Positions 9,864 through 20,906 are shown, counted from the stretch's first letter. The stretch: 64,000 nt of DNA from Helicobacter muridarum (GCF_000765805.2 NZ_JRPD02000006.1:1-64000), one strand, 5' to 3'. The notes: generated from the letters alone by a model not told the origin. Made by a program: numbers and translations.

Positions 9864-12800
9864 TTATAGCGTTCTTTGTTTTAATATCTCCTTAAAGACT
9901 TCCACCTCGTCTTGCACCACGATATCGTTAAACCCATCTAGCATAATTCCACATTCATAGCCCTTTGTAACTTCTTTTACATCATCTTTGAATCTTTTTA
10001 GGCTTGCTATCTTACCATTCCACACGACAACACCATTTCTTAATACTCTAACGCTCAAATTTCTCTCTACCTTGCCATCTAGCACCATGCAACCTGCAAT
10101 AGTCCCAATTTTTGCTACTATAAATGTCTCTCTTACGCTTAAGATTCCAACAACTTCCTCTTCTGTTATTGGCGACATTAATCCACTTAATAGAGCCTTC
10201 ATGTCATCTATTAAGTCATAAATTATTGAGTAGCTCTTTATTGTAATCCCTAAATCTTTGGCAAGATGTTTTATATCACTTGTAGGACGCACATTAAATC
10301 CTAAAACGATGCAATTATTACTTGCGTTTGCTAGATTGATGTCGCTTTGGGTTATGCCACCAATACCAAAGCTAATAACATTTATTTCAACCTCTTTATT
10401 GTTCAAACTTTCAAGGCTAGCCTTAATTGCTTCAAGACTTCCTTGTGTATCAGCCCTAAGCACTATTGGTACACTCTTTATTTGCCCTTTTGCTACCATA
10501 GAGCTTAATTCATCAAATGTAACCTTTGTGCTTCTGCTTAGCTGCTTCTGACGCAAGTAAGCACTTCTTTTATTTGCTATCTCTCTAGCAATAGAATCAT
10601 TTTCTACAACCTGTAATAATGCTCCAGCTGATGGAACTTCAGATAATCCAGTAATTTGTGCTACACCGCTTGGTTCAAGCTTAGTAATTGACTTGCCCGT
10701 ATCGTCTCTTAATGTTCTAACTTTTCCATAAGCAGTATCAGCTACAATACATTGTCCAATCTCTAAAACTCCCTGTCTAACTATGATAGTAGCCACAGAT
10801 CCCTTACCAACTTGCTGGCTACCTTCTAGCACAATAGCTTTTGCCTTTGCCGTTTTACTTGCTTTTAAGTCTAGAATCTCAGCTTGTAAAAGAATAGTTT
10901 CAAGTAAAACATCAACACCTTCACCTGTTTTTGCGCTAATTGGAATGAACTCATAATCTCCTCCCCAATCTATAGGCGTAAATCCTAGCTCGGCGCATTC
11001 AGATTTTAACTTGTCTAGGTTTGCTCCTTCTTTGTCTATTTTATTCATAGCTATGATAATTTGCACATTGGCTGATTTTGCATGATTTAGAGCCTCAATA
11101 CTTTGTTGTTTTACGCCATCGTCTGCGGCAATAACAATAATTGCGATGTCTGTTACTTGTGCCCCACGGCTTCTCATTTGTGCAAAAGCCTCGTGTCCGG
11201 GAGTATCAATGAAGCTAATCCACTTGTCGTTTTTCTGCACCATATATGCCCCTATGTGCTGTGTGATGCCTCCTGCCTCGCTATTTACTATGCGAGAATT
11301 GCGGATATAATCAAGCAGTGATGTTTTACCATGGTCTACATGTCCCATAATAGTAACAACTGGCGGTCTATGTGTTAAATCGGATTCTAAGATCTCATCT
11401 TGATCGCTATCTAATGGGGTATTTTGTTGTATTGTTACATCAATATTGTATTCGCCTGCTAGAATCTCAATTGTATCCTTGTCAAGAAAATCATTCTTTA
11501 ATACTTTCATACCAAGTAAGAATAGCTTTCCTAACACATTTCCTAATTCTAAATTAGCTTTTTCTGCGAATTCATATACTCTTATTTCTTCTGGCAAAAC
11601 AAGTGATGTTATTACATCATTATTTCGTTTTGCTTTCTGCTCTTTGCTCTTTCTGCTCCTGCCTCTTGATGGTCTTGCAATTGATCCTTCTTTTATCCAA
11701 GGGCTATAATGGCTAACTTTGATTTTTTCATCAATCTGATTTTTCTTGTTTTCTTTTTCCTCAAGATTTTCTTGGGGTGATTCATACATATCAATTAGCA
11801 TAATTTCATCTTGTTCATAATCATAGCCACTAACCCCCATATCTCTTTCCATATTAATGATTTGGTGAGATTGTTGCTTTTGCTGTTTTGCGGCGGTTTT
11901 TTCCTTTTTCTTTTTTGTTTTGCCTTTATGTTCTGTATGTTTTAAACTATCTAATATTTGTGCGGCTTCTCTTTCTTTTTTTGGATCATTAGATTCCGGT
12001 TTTTTGTTATTTTTCCTAATAACTCTAACTAAATTAATCTTTGGCTTTTTATTTATGCTTGGATCAAATCCCTGTGGCAAATTACCTAGTGTTTGCATAT
12101 CTTGGCTTGTGGATACAGGAGATGTATTTTTATTGTTTGTCTCGTTTATTTTAGAATCTTCTAAACTTTTTTTCTTGTCTATTTCTTTAGCAGGTTTTAT
12201 AGATTCTGTCTTTATACCCTCATCATTATTTATAGCCGTTGTCATTTCGTCTTTATTTTCTTGTATAGCTAATTTTATATCCTGCCTTGTTATATCTGTA
12301 TATGCTTGATTTTCTCTATCTTCTTTATCTAAGTTAGAATTTATCTGATTAGATTTTATATCTTTTATATCTAGTTTGCTTTCGTTATGTTTTCCTTTGC
12401 TAATTATATTTGGCTTTCCTGCTTTTTTTGGCTCATTAAAAATCACAGGAGTAACCTCTGTTTGTAATATAGTTCCCTTTATATTGGCAGTTTCATTTGC
12501 TCTAGCAGATCTTGCTTGTTTGAGCTCTTGTTGTGCATTAGATGCTTCATCATCTTTGATCTGGCTTACATCTATCTTAGATTCTAAATTATCAGTTTTG
12601 CTTATTACATTAATTGCATTCTGTGATGTGTCTTTTTCTTTGGTAGGTTCTTGTGTTGGAATCTTTTCTTTGCTATATGCTTTCTTAGGAGATTTTGGTT
12701 TGGATTTACTAGGCTTTTTATATCCATCTGGCAGCTTGCCAGTCGTTATATATTGATAGAGAATATTAGATTCTTCTTCTGTGAGATTTGTAGAAACACT

Positions 12801-12893
12801 TTTTACGCTTATTCCAATCTCTTTTGCTTTTTCTAGCACATCTTTTTCTCTTGTGATTGCTGCCTCTAATGCTATTTCTTTGATACTTGCCAT
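9864..12893 (-). CDS. infB: translation initiation factor IF-2
   Basis: GTPase that delivers initiator tRNA to the 30S subunit and promotes subunit joining. The 1009 residues comprise a long charged N-terminal region (about 60-430, rich in K, E, N, Q), the G domain and the C-terminal domains II-IV. The G1 motif GHVDHGKT is at 517-524, DTPGHEAF at 563-570 and NKID at 617-620. It overlaps the end of ylxR by 22 bases, so the two are translationally linked. In H. pylori rbfA and rimP follow infB. Here a 220-base gap and trpCF follow instead. Confidence 0.97.
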   Translation of the reverse strand: MASIKEIALEAAITREKDVLEKAKEIGISVKSVSTNLTEEESNILYQYITTGKLPDGYKKPSKSKPKSPKKAYSKEKIPTQEPTKEKDTSQNAINVISKTDNLESKIDVSQIKDDEASNAQQELKQARSARANETANIKGTILQTEVTPVIFNEPKKAGKPNIISKGKHNESKLDIKDIKSNQINSNLDKEDRENQAYTDITRQDIKLAIQENKDEMTTAINNDEGIKTESIKPAKEIDKKKSLEDSKINETNNKNTSPVSTSQDMQTLGNLPQGFDPSINKKPKINLVRVIRKNNKKPESNDPKKEREAAQILDSLKHTEHKGKTKKKKEKTAAKQQKQQSHQIINMERDMGVSGYDYEQDEIMLIDMYESPQENLEEKENKKNQIDEKIKVSHYSPWIKEGSIARPSRGRSRKSKEQKAKRNNDVITSLVLPEEIRVYEFAEKANLELGNVLGKLFLLGMKVLKNDFLDKDTIEILAGEYNIDVTIQQNTPLDSDQDEILESDLTHRPPVVTIMGHVDHGKTSLLDYIRNSRIVNSEAGGITQHIGAYMVQKNDKWISFIDTPGHEAFAQMRSRGAQVTDIAIIVIAADDGVKQQSIEALNHAKSANVQIIIAMNKIDKEGANLDKLKSECAELGFTPIDWGGDYEFIPISAKTGEGVDVLLETILLQAEILDLKASKTAKAKAIVLEGSQQVGKGSVATIIVRQGVLEIGQCIVADTAYGKVRTLRDDTGKSITKLEPSGVAQITGLSEVPSAGALLQVVENDSIAREIANKRSAYLRQKQLSRSTKVTFDELSSMVAKGQIKSVPIVLRADTQGSLEAIKASLESLNNKEVEINVISFGIGGITQSDINLANASNNCIVLGFNVRPTSDIKHLAKDLGITIKSYSIIYDLIDDMKALLSGLMSPITEEEVVGILSVRETFIVAKIGTIAGCMVLDGKVERNLSVRVLRNGVVVWNGKIASLKRFKDDVKEVTKGYECGIMLDGFNDIVVQDEVEVFKEILKQRTL

Positions 12894-13156
12894 ATTTGTG
12901 TTATCTCCTTAAGTTGTTCCTTGATGTCTTCATTATGTTTGATATATTTTTTTATATGGTTAACTGTTTTTGGCTTAATAAGACATTCATTGCATATATA
13001 AAAACTCCTTCCAATTCCATTATATGGTGAAAGTTTAGTTTCTCCTGCCTTAAATCGTATAAGTTTACTTTGTAAAAATCTATTTTTACATGTTATACAC
13101 ATTCTTATACTTTTTGCAGAATAGAATCTAACTATAACACTTTTTTCTTTTTTCAA
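12872..13156 (-). CDS. ylxR: YlxR-family (DUF448) protein
   Basis: Small basic protein of the YlxR family, which is usually encoded just before infB and is linked to RNA binding. The 94 residues contain the family core RMCITCKNRF near the start and GRSFYICNECL in the middle. These four cysteines are consistent with a small structural site. The likely start is TTG at 13156, preceded by AAGGATAG, seven bases after the thrB stop. The 3' end overlaps infB. Function is inferred only from family and context. Confidence 0.88.
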   Translation of the reverse strand: MKKEKSVIVRFYSAKSIRMCITCKNRFLQSKLIRFKAGETKLSPYNGIGRSFYICNECLIKPKTVNHIKKYIKHNEDIKEQLKEITQIWQVSKK

Positions 13157-13162
13157 TACACT

Positions 13163-14059
13163 CTATCCTTTTTCAAGCTTTATTCCATCATTATCAAAAT
13201 CTACCCCTATTGTTCTAAATCTCGGAAAATTTTTCCTTAGTTTGCGTTCTAATTTTTTAGCTTCATCTGCATAGCAAAGACTAAATATTGATGATCCGCT
13301 ACCTGATAGAGAGCTCATTAATGCCCCATTTTCTAGAGCAAATTTCTTAATATTAAAAAGAATTGGGAAAGTCTCCATGCGCTGGGATTCGTGTAGTCTA
13401 TCTTTGGAGCTCTCTTTTAATAATTCCCATTTATTTAACGAAAATGCTAGGCTTAATACACATGAACGAGATAGATTATATACGCAGTCCTTTATAGAAT
13501 ACTGTTTTGCTAGTATGCTGCGAGATTTCTTGGTTGCCATAGGGTGATTTGGTATTACTATTATTGCCTTTATACTGTTTGGGATTCTATGCCTAATAGA
13601 CATTACTTGATTTTTGCCATTGTCATCATTGTATATTAAGCTTGCATTAAATCCACCCATAACAGCAGGGGTAATATTATCTGGGTGTTTCTCATATTGC
13701 AAGGCAAGATTTAGTATTTCTTGTTTATTTGGAATAAAATCTGCCATTTTATAAGCAGAGAAAATAGCTCCAACAATGATCGCACTCGAAGATCCAAGTC
13801 CTCTTGAGATTGGTATCTTATTGTGAAATGTAAAATGAAATTTAGAATCTCCCCCAAGACTAGTATAGACTTTGGTAAAAATTTTAACAAACATATTATT
13901 TTCAGCAAATTTTATAATACGCTCACCCTCACCACAGATTTTTATTTTTTGCTCGCTTGATTCTGTAATGCTAAAGTGATTTCTAAAATTAAGAGACAAA
14001 CCTAAACAATCAAATCCAGAGCCTAGATTCGCACTTGTTGCTGGCACAGAAAAATGCAA
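13163..14059 (-). CDS. thrB: homoserine kinase
   Basis: GHMP-superfamily kinase that phosphorylates homoserine on the way to threonine. The 298 residues match the family. The N-terminus has VPATSANLGSGFDCLG, and the ATP-binding GLGSSSA is at 87-93. A GSGSS motif lies near the C-terminus. The gene order thrB-ylxR-infB is the same as in H. pylori, which supports both identity and a shared transcript. Confidence 0.96.
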   Translation of the reverse strand: MHFSVPATSANLGSGFDCLGLSLNFRNHFSITESSEQKIKICGEGERIIKFAENNMFVKIFTKVYTSLGGDSKFHFTFHNKIPISRGLGSSSAIIVGAIFSAYKMADFIPNKQEILNLALQYEKHPDNITPAVMGGFNASLIYNDDNGKNQVMSIRHRIPNSIKAIIVIPNHPMATKKSRSILAKQYSIKDCVYNLSRSCVLSLAFSLNKWELLKESSKDRLHESQRMETFPILFNIKKFALENGALMSSLSGSGSSIFSLCYADEAKKLERKLRKNFPRFRTIGVDFDNDGIKLEKG

Positions 14060-14131
14060 GTTTATCTCCTAGTCAAGAAATATTATCAAATTGTTATTAT
14101 AGCAAATATCGCGCTATGTCGTTAAGTTTCG

Positions 14132-14620
14132 CTATAAATATAATAATGAACAAGAAACAAATAGCCCAATATTAAAAACACAACAAAATGCGACTAGAGC
14201 TATGAATCCAATAGTCTTTGCCCACCATACATCAGAGCCTAAAATTCTGGTTGATAGATTAACTTTATTATATCTTTTTTTGCGTTTTTTTGGCTTATTT
14301 GAGATAATACTTATTATATATAAAATAAGAATGATTACACAACTTGCAAAACTTAGAATTATTTGAGAATTTATAGATATGCTAAGTGCCTTAGTATCTA
14401 CATTATCCATTGCTAACAATAGCAAAGTAACCAAGCAAGAAATAATCCATGCAATAAGCAATCTAAAGCTAAATATCATGTATCTTGAGAAAACATATAT
14501 TAATAGACATATACAACAAAATAACGCTACTATTATAGTATACATAAAGGGAGCGGATTGTAGCATTATGGAAATTTTAGAAATGCTAACTGTGCTTAGA
14601 ATGGAATATAATATGCTCAT
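14132..14620 (-). CDS. small multi-pass membrane protein, unknown
   Basis: About 162 residues with four predicted hydrophobic helices and a lysine-rich loop (KPKKRKKR) before the last one. I recognise no family. An ATG at 14656 would overlap the preceding Maf gene by ten bases. I prefer the ATG at 14620, because GGAAAGG lies five bases before it. Either way it is tightly coupled to the Maf-family gene upstream, so a role in the envelope or in glycosylation is possible but unproven. Confidence 0.6.
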   Translation of the reverse strand: MSILYSILSTVSISKISIMLQSAPFMYTIIVALFCCICLLIYVFSRYMIFSFRLLIAWIISCLVTLLLLAMDNVDTKALSISINSQIILSFASCVIILILYIISIISNKPKKRKKRYNKVNLSTRILGSDVWWAKTIGFIALVAFCCVFNIGLFVSCSLLYL

Positions 14621-14646
14621 CGCTACCTTTCCATTAAGATATAATG

Positions 14647-16734
14647 CTAACTGCATTCAATTTTGTTTATGCCTATATCTTGCGTTATACATGCAATCAC
14701 ATCGCAAAACCACTGCTTAAAAGATGTCTTCATTATATAATATGATTCCGTATTGCCTACAAATAAGTTTGCTTGTAGCATACAAAAGCATAAATGTAAT
14801 ATACTTCCCTCAACAAGTATTACTCCCTTGCGCATATTGTTATTTGCAATAAGGTTTTGTAATGATGATTCTATGCCATCAATGATTTCATATAAATCTC
14901 TTATATTTCTTACTTCCCTATCAAGAAAAATATAAATTTGTTTGACTAATGTATTGATTGGTTTTAGAATTTCATGTTTATCTAAGTTAAGTGCAAATGG
15001 CGAAAAGTTGTTTTTTAATTTGCTTATCGCTCTTTTTTTATCAATTTCTTGTAAGAAAAATTCATCTTCATTTAAGCTTAAAGCCCCTGATATTTTTGCT
15101 CCGTATCCTATATTAATAGTCATATTTGGCTTATATAGCTTAATGCTAGATTCTATATTTTTTATACTTAGATAAAATAAATCATTGCTATACACTTCTA
15201 AGCTTTTGTTTGATTCCACCTTGAAGCAATCATGTGGAATCTCATTTGCCTCATTTCCATAAAAACTATTTTTTGCATGTTTGCTATAGCCTCTAATGTA
15301 TCCGCAATCAATGCCGCACAGTATCACATCGCTACCAATTAATGTTGCTAGAGCAACTCCAGCATTGCCTACAAATGGCGCACCAAAATCAAGAACAAAT
15401 GCCCCAGAATCCAAATACGCGCTAGCACTGCCTGCACGCATGAAAGCAAAGCTCTCCTTAGCTAGATTCACAGCTTTGCAATCTGTCATTTGTCCAAATA
15501 TTAGCGGTATGTCTTCTAGGTTTGCTTCTTTCAATACATCTGATAGATAAGATACTCTCTCTATTTCTATTTGAAAATCTGGTTTAATGCCATGATGTCT
15601 TAGCACCTTTAGGGCTGTGCCACAACTAAAAATAATCATTCTATTTTTATATACTTTTATAAAGTCTATGCATAAATCAAGGCTCGCACCATTTCCAACT
15701 ACACAAATTGGAGCATTTACACGTTTGGCATTATTATTTAATATGTTGCATGATTTTAGATTCTCCAAAGCATTGCTAAAGCCTATTTTTTCATCTTCAA
15801 ATGTCCCCCAACCACGTAAAGCAACCTTTGTTTCTTTATCTATTGTCTCTTTTAATTTTTGTGTGTTGCTGCTTGTATATTGCTTTAATTCAAGTTTTAT
15901 AGAATTATTTGTAAGTCTCTTAGAGTGTAAAAAGGTCGATACTATTGGGATAGAAAAATCTTTGACAAAAATTAAACAAGAATTCGCTCCAACTTTACTA
16001 AATAATAGCTCATAATCTAAAAAATAAAGCGATATTCTAAATAAGTCGATATGTTCTTCATATATAATTATTGAGTGGAAATAAAAGCCTTGTAAAAGCA
16101 AATCATGTAAAAATAATCCTCCCATTAAGCCATATATTGTTGTTTGTGGCAGAAATTTGGAATCAGAAAATGATTTGTTTATATTATTGCTTGCTAATTT
16201 GTTTATATGTCCTGCTAAATCCTCTTTAGACATAATATCTTGCGGATTTATTTGATTGTTGCTAGATTGCATTAGTAGATTTTGTATAGCATCTAGTGAT
16301 ATTTTTAGAATCTGGTTGCCATATTTTCCTGTTATATGAAACATATCTTCATCAAAAAAGGCTGTTTTCATACATAACGGGAAGTTGCATTTAATATGCC
16401 ATTTGGGATTTTGCATTGGATTCTTGGCTAAATCTGCATGGGCATCTAGCATAGCAGATATTGATTTTTCTCTTGTATTCTTGCCTATTGATTGTATATT
16501 CTTTGTATTTTCTATTAGTGGATACTGAAGGTTTTGGCTAGGTAGATGTATGATATTATATCCTAATGAATCTATATGTAGATTATATACCAATGGTGCT
16601 TTTTCTAGGGCTTTGAATATCTTTGCATTGTATTGTTGAAAGAACTTCATATTATTATGATAGTTGATTTGGATTTGCTCCTTAGTATATCTAGTATATA
16701 TGGTTTCTTGATTATTTTGACTAGAGTAATGCAC
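14647..16734 (-). CDS. Maf-family motility accessory / flagellin glycosylation factor (DUF115)
   Basis: Member of the Maf family, whose characterised members add nonulosonic acids such as pseudaminic acid to flagellin before export. The 695 residues contain the DUF115 core with VVGNGASLD (345-353) and GTALKVLRHHGIKPDFQI (372-389), similar to Rossmann sugar-nucleotide binding folds. The N-terminal 340 residues and the C-terminal helical region are of typical Maf size. No flagellin or nonulosonic acid synthesis gene is in the window, so the substrate is inferred from family knowledge only. Confidence 0.85.
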   Translation of the reverse strand: MHYSSQNNQETIYTRYTKEQIQINYHNNMKFFQQYNAKIFKALEKAPLVYNLHIDSLGYNIIHLPSQNLQYPLIENTKNIQSIGKNTREKSISAMLDAHADLAKNPMQNPKWHIKCNFPLCMKTAFFDEDMFHITGKYGNQILKISLDAIQNLLMQSSNNQINPQDIMSKEDLAGHINKLASNNINKSFSDSKFLPQTTIYGLMGGLFLHDLLLQGFYFHSIIIYEEHIDLFRISLYFLDYELLFSKVGANSCLIFVKDFSIPIVSTFLHSKRLTNNSIKLELKQYTSSNTQKLKETIDKETKVALRGWGTFEDEKIGFSNALENLKSCNILNNNAKRVNAPICVVGNGASLDLCIDFIKVYKNRMIIFSCGTALKVLRHHGIKPDFQIEIERVSYLSDVLKEANLEDIPLIFGQMTDCKAVNLAKESFAFMRAGSASAYLDSGAFVLDFGAPFVGNAGVALATLIGSDVILCGIDCGYIRGYSKHAKNSFYGNEANEIPHDCFKVESNKSLEVYSNDLFYLSIKNIESSIKLYKPNMTINIGYGAKISGALSLNEDEFFLQEIDKKRAISKLKNNFSPFALNLDKHEILKPINTLVKQIYIFLDREVRNIRDLYEIIDGIESSLQNLIANNNMRKGVILVEGSILHLCFCMLQANLFVGNTESYYIMKTSFKQWFCDVIACITQDIGINKIECS

Positions 16735-16823
16735 AATGCCCTCTTAGTGTTGTTATTTTATCGCAAATAAAAATTGTAACATAATAATATATGTGTTTTT
16801 GATTGTTTTATGGGGGTTTATGC

Positions 16824-17555
16824 TTGAGGTATTTTAGTGGATTTGGTTTATGTAATGAATCTTATATTTTTATTCCTATAATAAAGAGCTTTGGCTTTAG
16901 ATTAGGTGAGTTTGATATTGTGGGGTTTGATTATGGTGCGCAAATAGCATTAGAATATGCCAGTAATCTTATTGATAATAATAGAAGAATAGGGAAGCTG
17001 CTATTAATATCGCCTTGTATTTATTTTCATAATTTAGGCTTTAATCAAATATTAAATATGAGAGTATCTCAAAGTAATTTGTGTTTTGATTCTAAAATAA
17101 ATGATGTAATGTCTTATATAGATAGTAAAGCGATTTATGATATTGCTAATAATGAATCGAATCTATGTAAAACCACCTCAAATCAAATTATCACTCATGT
17201 TTGTTCGAATTTAGAAACCCCTCATATAGAATCTTGTCTAGCTAGTTTTAGGCATAATCCAGTTGAATATATGAGTATTATTTATAAGCATTATGGACTT
17301 TTTGCTAATGATGATTTGCTTAACTATAAGAGGTTTGAGGCATTTTTTGTTATGCCAAATATTAGCGATTTAGAGAATTTGTTAAGCTATAAATGGACTA
17401 AAATAGAAAAAGTTGCTCAAAAAGTAAAATCGATAGTGGTTTTTTGTGGAAAAAACGATAGAATCATCAATGCAAATTTTATTTCGAGTTTTTTTTCTCA
17501 TTTTGGTTATTGTTTTTTGCTAGATTCTTGTAGTCATGCGCTAAGGCGATGCTAA
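16824..17555 (+). CDS. bioV: BioV-like pimeloyl-ACP methyl ester esterase (candidate)
   Basis: Alpha/beta-hydrolase-like protein of 243 residues. The N-terminus RYFSGFGLCNE and the core DIVGFDYGAQIALEYA resemble what I recall of the Helicobacter BioV family, which frees pimeloyl-ACP for biotin synthesis. The TTG at 16824 follows GGGGG with seven bases between, so I prefer it to the TTG 21 bases earlier. A possible acid residue is Asp in FCGKNDRII and a possible catalytic His is in DSCSHAL at the very end. The nucleophile elbow reads GFDYG, with Asp where serine hydrolases have Ser. That makes the assignment or the mechanism doubtful. It lies 49 bases before trpS. Confidence 0.5.
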   Translation: MRYFSGFGLCNESYIFIPIIKSFGFRLGEFDIVGFDYGAQIALEYASNLIDNNRRIGKLLLISPCIYFHNLGFNQILNMRVSQSNLCFDSKINDVMSYIDSKAIYDIANNESNLCKTTSNQIITHVCSNLETPHIESCLASFRHNPVEYMSIIYKHYGLFANDDLLNYKRFEAFFVMPNISDLENLLSYKWTKIEKVAQKVKSIVVFCGKNDRIINANFISSFFSHFGYCFLLDSCSHALRRC

Positions 17556-17604
17556 TTTGAGTTATTAATAATAAAAGCTTATATTCTCTAACGAGGCTTT
17601 AGGA

Positions 17605-18582
17605 ATGAAAAAGAGAGCATTCTCTGGCATACAACCAACAGGAAAGTTACATTTAGGAAACTATCTTGGTGCAATTAGAAATTGGGTAAATAATCAAGAG
17701 CAATATGAGAATATTTACTGTGTTGTTAATTCACACGCAATCACAGTATATCAAGAACCAAAAGAGTTGCAACAAAGAACAATTGAGTTATTTGCTATGC
17801 TTATTGCTTGTGGATTGGATTTTAAGTATTCCAAACTATTTGTACAAAGTAGAATTGATTATCATGGTGCTCTTGCATGGATTTTAGATTGCAATATTGC
17901 CATCGGGGATATGAATCGTATGACGCAGTTTAAAGATAAGTCGCAAAAGAATCCTAAAAATATCAATGTTGGTTTATTTAATTATCCTGCTTTAATGGCA
18001 GCAGATATATTGCTATATCAAAGTGATGTTGTGCCAATAGGCGATGATCAAAAACAACATTTAGAGCTTACACGTGATGTTGCAATGCGATTTAATGAGA
18101 GATATGGAGAATGTTTTATAGTCCCAGAGCCAATCATTCCACAAGTTGGAGCAAGAATTATGTCGCTTGATAATCCAGAATCAAAAATGAGTAAATCAAG
18201 CAGTTCTGATAATGGAATCATATATATGTTGGATTCAAAGGATTCTATTGTAAAAAAGGTTAAACGCGCAACTACAGATAGTCTTAGCGATATTTGCTTT
18301 GATTCTAATCGAGCTGGGCTTTATAATCTCTTATGTATTTATGAATGCTTGACAGATAAGTCAAGAAATGAAATTGAGAAGAGTTTTAAAAATTATGCAG
18401 AATTAAAAATTGCATTGGCTGAAGAAATATTTAGTAAGCTAGAGCCAATTCAGCATAAATATTATGAGCTTACTAAGGATCCAAATCACATTTGGCAGCT
18501 TTTGGTGCAGCATGAAGAATATATTAAGGATATTGCAAGTGCTACATACCACAAGGCTAAGTCTTTAGTTGGCTTAATTTAA
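17605..18582 (+). CDS. trpS: tryptophanyl-tRNA synthetase
   Basis: Class I synthetase charging tRNA-Trp. The 325 residues are full length. The HIGH-equivalent is HLGN (16-19) after GIQPTGKL, and KMSKS is at 194-198. The start is preceded by a GAGGCTTTAGGA region. The small coiled-coil gene begins 21 bases after its stop, so the two may share a transcript. Confidence 0.97.
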   Translation: MKKRAFSGIQPTGKLHLGNYLGAIRNWVNNQEQYENIYCVVNSHAITVYQEPKELQQRTIELFAMLIACGLDFKYSKLFVQSRIDYHGALAWILDCNIAIGDMNRMTQFKDKSQKNPKNINVGLFNYPALMAADILLYQSDVVPIGDDQKQHLELTRDVAMRFNERYGECFIVPEPIIPQVGARIMSLDNPESKMSKSSSSDNGIIYMLDSKDSIVKKVKRATTDSLSDICFDSNRAGLYNLLCIYECLTDKSRNEIEKSFKNYAELKIALAEEIFSKLEPIQHKYYELTKDPNHIWQLLVQHEEYIKDIASATYHKAKSLVGLI

Positions 18583-18603
18583 TCTTTAATTTAGGAGTTA
18601 TAT

Positions 18604-18789
18604 ATGGACGATATTGTTAAGGAAGATATTTCTACGATTATAGGGCAGATTCAGGATTATTTAGATGAGCTTGAAAGTCATTTTGAGAAGTTAGAGTCTA
18701 AAAGTGCAAAGAATTCCGAGACCATTCGTAATATGATTGAGGAAATGAGATTGAATCTTGAAACATTGCAGGATTTCCAAGATAACTAG
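18604..18789 (+). CDS. small acidic coiled-coil protein, unknown
   Basis: 61 residues with no Cys, Trp or Pro. A heptad-like pattern of I/L with E/K through most of the length suggests a coiled coil. A good ribosome site (TTAGGAG) lies seven bases before the ATG, and the gene sits in a tight plus-strand run between trpS and ktrB, which supports real expression. No family recognised. Confidence 0.65.
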   Translation: MDDIVKEDISTIIGQIQDYLDELESHFEKLESKSAKNSETIRNMIEEMRLNLETLQDFQDN

Positions 18790-18848
18790 AATTATTTTGT
18801 AATGATTGAAATGTGTATATTTGCATATACAAAACTTTAAGGTAATAT

Positions 18849-20222
18849 ATGCAGCTTCAAAGCATTAAGGTTTTATTCGTAGGGTATATAGCAATGATAT
18901 TGCTAGGCACGTTTTTATTGACTTTGCCGCCTATGTTTTCTAGTCATGTAGGTTTTTTAGATGCTTTTTTTACTAGTGTGTCAGCAATTACCTGCACGGG
19001 ATTAATCATTAAAGATACTTCGCTTGATTTTACATTGTATGGGCAGATAGTTATACTTGTGCTTATACAACTGGGCGGATTTGGCTATATGACCATAGTA
19101 GGAATTCTCTACATAGTCATTAAGAAGAAATTAAGCACATCAGAAAAAAACGTTATAAATGTTGTTGAGAATCTCAATAATAATTCGCTAAGTGGCATAG
19201 AAAAAGCAGTGCTTAATGCTCTTTTCTTTGTGCTTCTTGTTGAGTTTGTTGGTGCGCTTATCTTATCTCTATACTTTTGCTGGAAGCTAAACGATATAAA
19301 AATGGGTATTTGGGCTGGTATATTCCATTCTATTGCAGCTTTTAATAATTCTGGATTTACAATATTTAATAATAGTCTAATTGATTATCAAGCAGATATT
19401 TTTGTTAATATTGTAGTTGCTTTACTTGTTATTATTGGTGGCATTGGATATGTTTCTACGCTTGAGATTTCAAGATTCTTTTATTCACAGCTTAATCATA
19501 AAGTTTTTCGCAGAGATGCTTTTGTCGCTAGGCTAAGCCTTAATTCGCGAGTTGTAATAGTAGTAAATACTTTGCTTGTAATATTTGGTATGCTTAATAT
19601 ACTTATCTTTGAGTGGAATAATCCAAAAACTCTTGCAAATATTCCGTTTTGGGAAAAAATTATTAACTCATTTTTTACATCTATTTGCTACCGCACTGCT
19701 GGCTATAATATATTTGATATGAGTGGGTTTAATGATAGCACTATGTTTTTCTCTGTATTTTTTATGATGATTGGCGGTAGTCCAGGTGGCACAGCTTCCG
19801 GGATTAAGGTAACTACATTTGCTGTTTTAATTGCGCTATCTGTTGCGATTATCAAGAATAGAAAAGAAACCATTCTTTTTAATCGCACCATTTCTCAAGA
19901 GATAGTATCAAAAGCCTTTAGTGTATTTGCGATTGCAGCCATATATCTTTTGGTGGCTACATTTTTGCTTTCAATATTTGAGCCAGACATTCGTTTCTTG
20001 CCTTTATTTTTTGAAACGTCTTCAGCATTTGCTACAGTTGGAATGTCTATGGGAGATGGTGGCGTTCTTAGTCTTTGCTCCAAGTTTGATACAATCGGAT
20101 TATGTATTATTATGGTTTTGATGTTATCAGGTAAAATTGGAGTTTTAAGCTTTACTCTTATATTTGTGGGTGGAGCAAAGCATAGGCATATACAATATCC
20201 ACAAGAGAAGGTATTGATATAG
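18849..20222 (+). CDS. ktrB: potassium uptake channel subunit KtrB/TrkH family
   Basis: Inner-membrane ion-conducting subunit of a Ktr/Trk system. The 457 residues contain the four membrane-pore-membrane repeats of the superfamily. The pore loops are visible around TCTGL, NNSGF, YRTAGYN and FATVGMSMG, where the conserved glycines build the selectivity filter. The GGSPGGTASGIK segment in the fourth repeat is also characteristic. The regulatory ring protein KtrA follows 33 bases later, so the uptake system is complete here. Confidence 0.94.
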   Translation: MQLQSIKVLFVGYIAMILLGTFLLTLPPMFSSHVGFLDAFFTSVSAITCTGLIIKDTSLDFTLYGQIVILVLIQLGGFGYMTIVGILYIVIKKKLSTSEKNVINVVENLNNNSLSGIEKAVLNALFFVLLVEFVGALILSLYFCWKLNDIKMGIWAGIFHSIAAFNNSGFTIFNNSLIDYQADIFVNIVVALLVIIGGIGYVSTLEISRFFYSQLNHKVFRRDAFVARLSLNSRVVIVVNTLLVIFGMLNILIFEWNNPKTLANIPFWEKIINSFFTSICYRTAGYNIFDMSGFNDSTMFFSVFFMMIGGSPGGTASGIKVTTFAVLIALSVAIIKNRKETILFNRTISQEIVSKAFSVFAIAAIYLLVATFLLSIFEPDIRFLPLFFETSSAFATVGMSMGDGGVLSLCSKFDTIGLCIIMVLMLSGKIGVLSFTLIFVGGAKHRHIQYPQEKVLI

Positions 20223-20255
20223 AACATTGATATTATTTATTAAGGAGATTGCCAT

Positions 20256-20906
20256 ATGGCAAAGAGTTATGCTGTATTGGGGTTAGGTAGATTTGGCTAT
20301 AACGTAGCATTAGGGCTTGTTGAAAATGGTGAAAATGTTATTATATGTGATAATAAAGAATCTAGCTTTATTAGTTTACGTGATAAGGCAGAGCAAATTT
20401 ATGTATTAGATTGCACAGATAAGATGGCGTTAAAAGAAGCTGGTGTAAGCGATCTAGATATAGTAATAGTAAGCATTGGGGAGCATATTGAGGCTAGTAT
20501 TTTAACTGTTATGGCATTGCAAGAGCTCAATAATAAAAAAATAGTTGCTAAGGCTATTTCTCATACGCATGGCAAGATTTTGGAAAAATTGGGTGTAGAC
20601 GAGGTTATTTATGCCGAAAGACAGGCAGCTAAAAGACTATTGAGTGAAATTACTGAATTTCATATCGAGGATATTGAGCTAAGCGCGAATATGAGGGCAT
20701 GCAAGGCTGTTGTAGTGAGGTATTTTGTAAAAAGAAGTGTAGGTACAATTAGAGAGGAAGATAATGTTAAAATAGTTGCAGTTCGTAGAAATGATAAGTG
20801 GGATATAGATATAGGATCAGATTTTATTTTACAACGAGGCGATGTTGTACTTTTTTTAGGTTCCAAAGCCGATGTAGATAAACTTATGAAGACCATTGAA
20901 GCCTGA
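20256..20906 (+). CDS. ktrA: potassium uptake regulatory subunit KtrA (RCK protein)
   Basis: Cytoplasmic gating subunit of KtrAB. The 216 residues hold an N-terminal RCK_N/TrkA-N Rossmann domain with GLGRFGYNVA and an acidic residue at the end of the second strand (ICDN), which binds ATP/ADP or NAD(H). An RCK_C domain occupies the last 80 or so residues. A TTAAGGAG ribosome site precedes the ATG. Length and order after ktrB are typical. Confidence 0.94.
   Translation: MAKSYAVLGLGRFGYNVALGLVENGENVIICDNKESSFISLRDKAEQIYVLDCTDKMALKEAGVSDLDIVIVSIGEHIEASILTVMALQELNNKKIVAKAISHTHGKILEKLGVDEVIYAERQAAKRLLSEITEFHIEDIELSANMRACKAVVVRYFVKRSVGTIREEDNVKIVAVRRNDKWDIDIGSDFILQRGDVVLFLGSKADVDKLMKTIEA

Noticed and set aside
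11920-12756. Long plus-strand open frames opposite infB
   Set aside because: They are antisense shadows of the Lys/Asn/Glu-rich IF-2 N-terminal region, with hydrophobic nonsense translations and no start signals.
15617-16015. 132-codon plus-strand frame opposite the Maf-family gene
   Set aside because: Antisense shadow; the minus-strand gene has clear DUF115 motifs.
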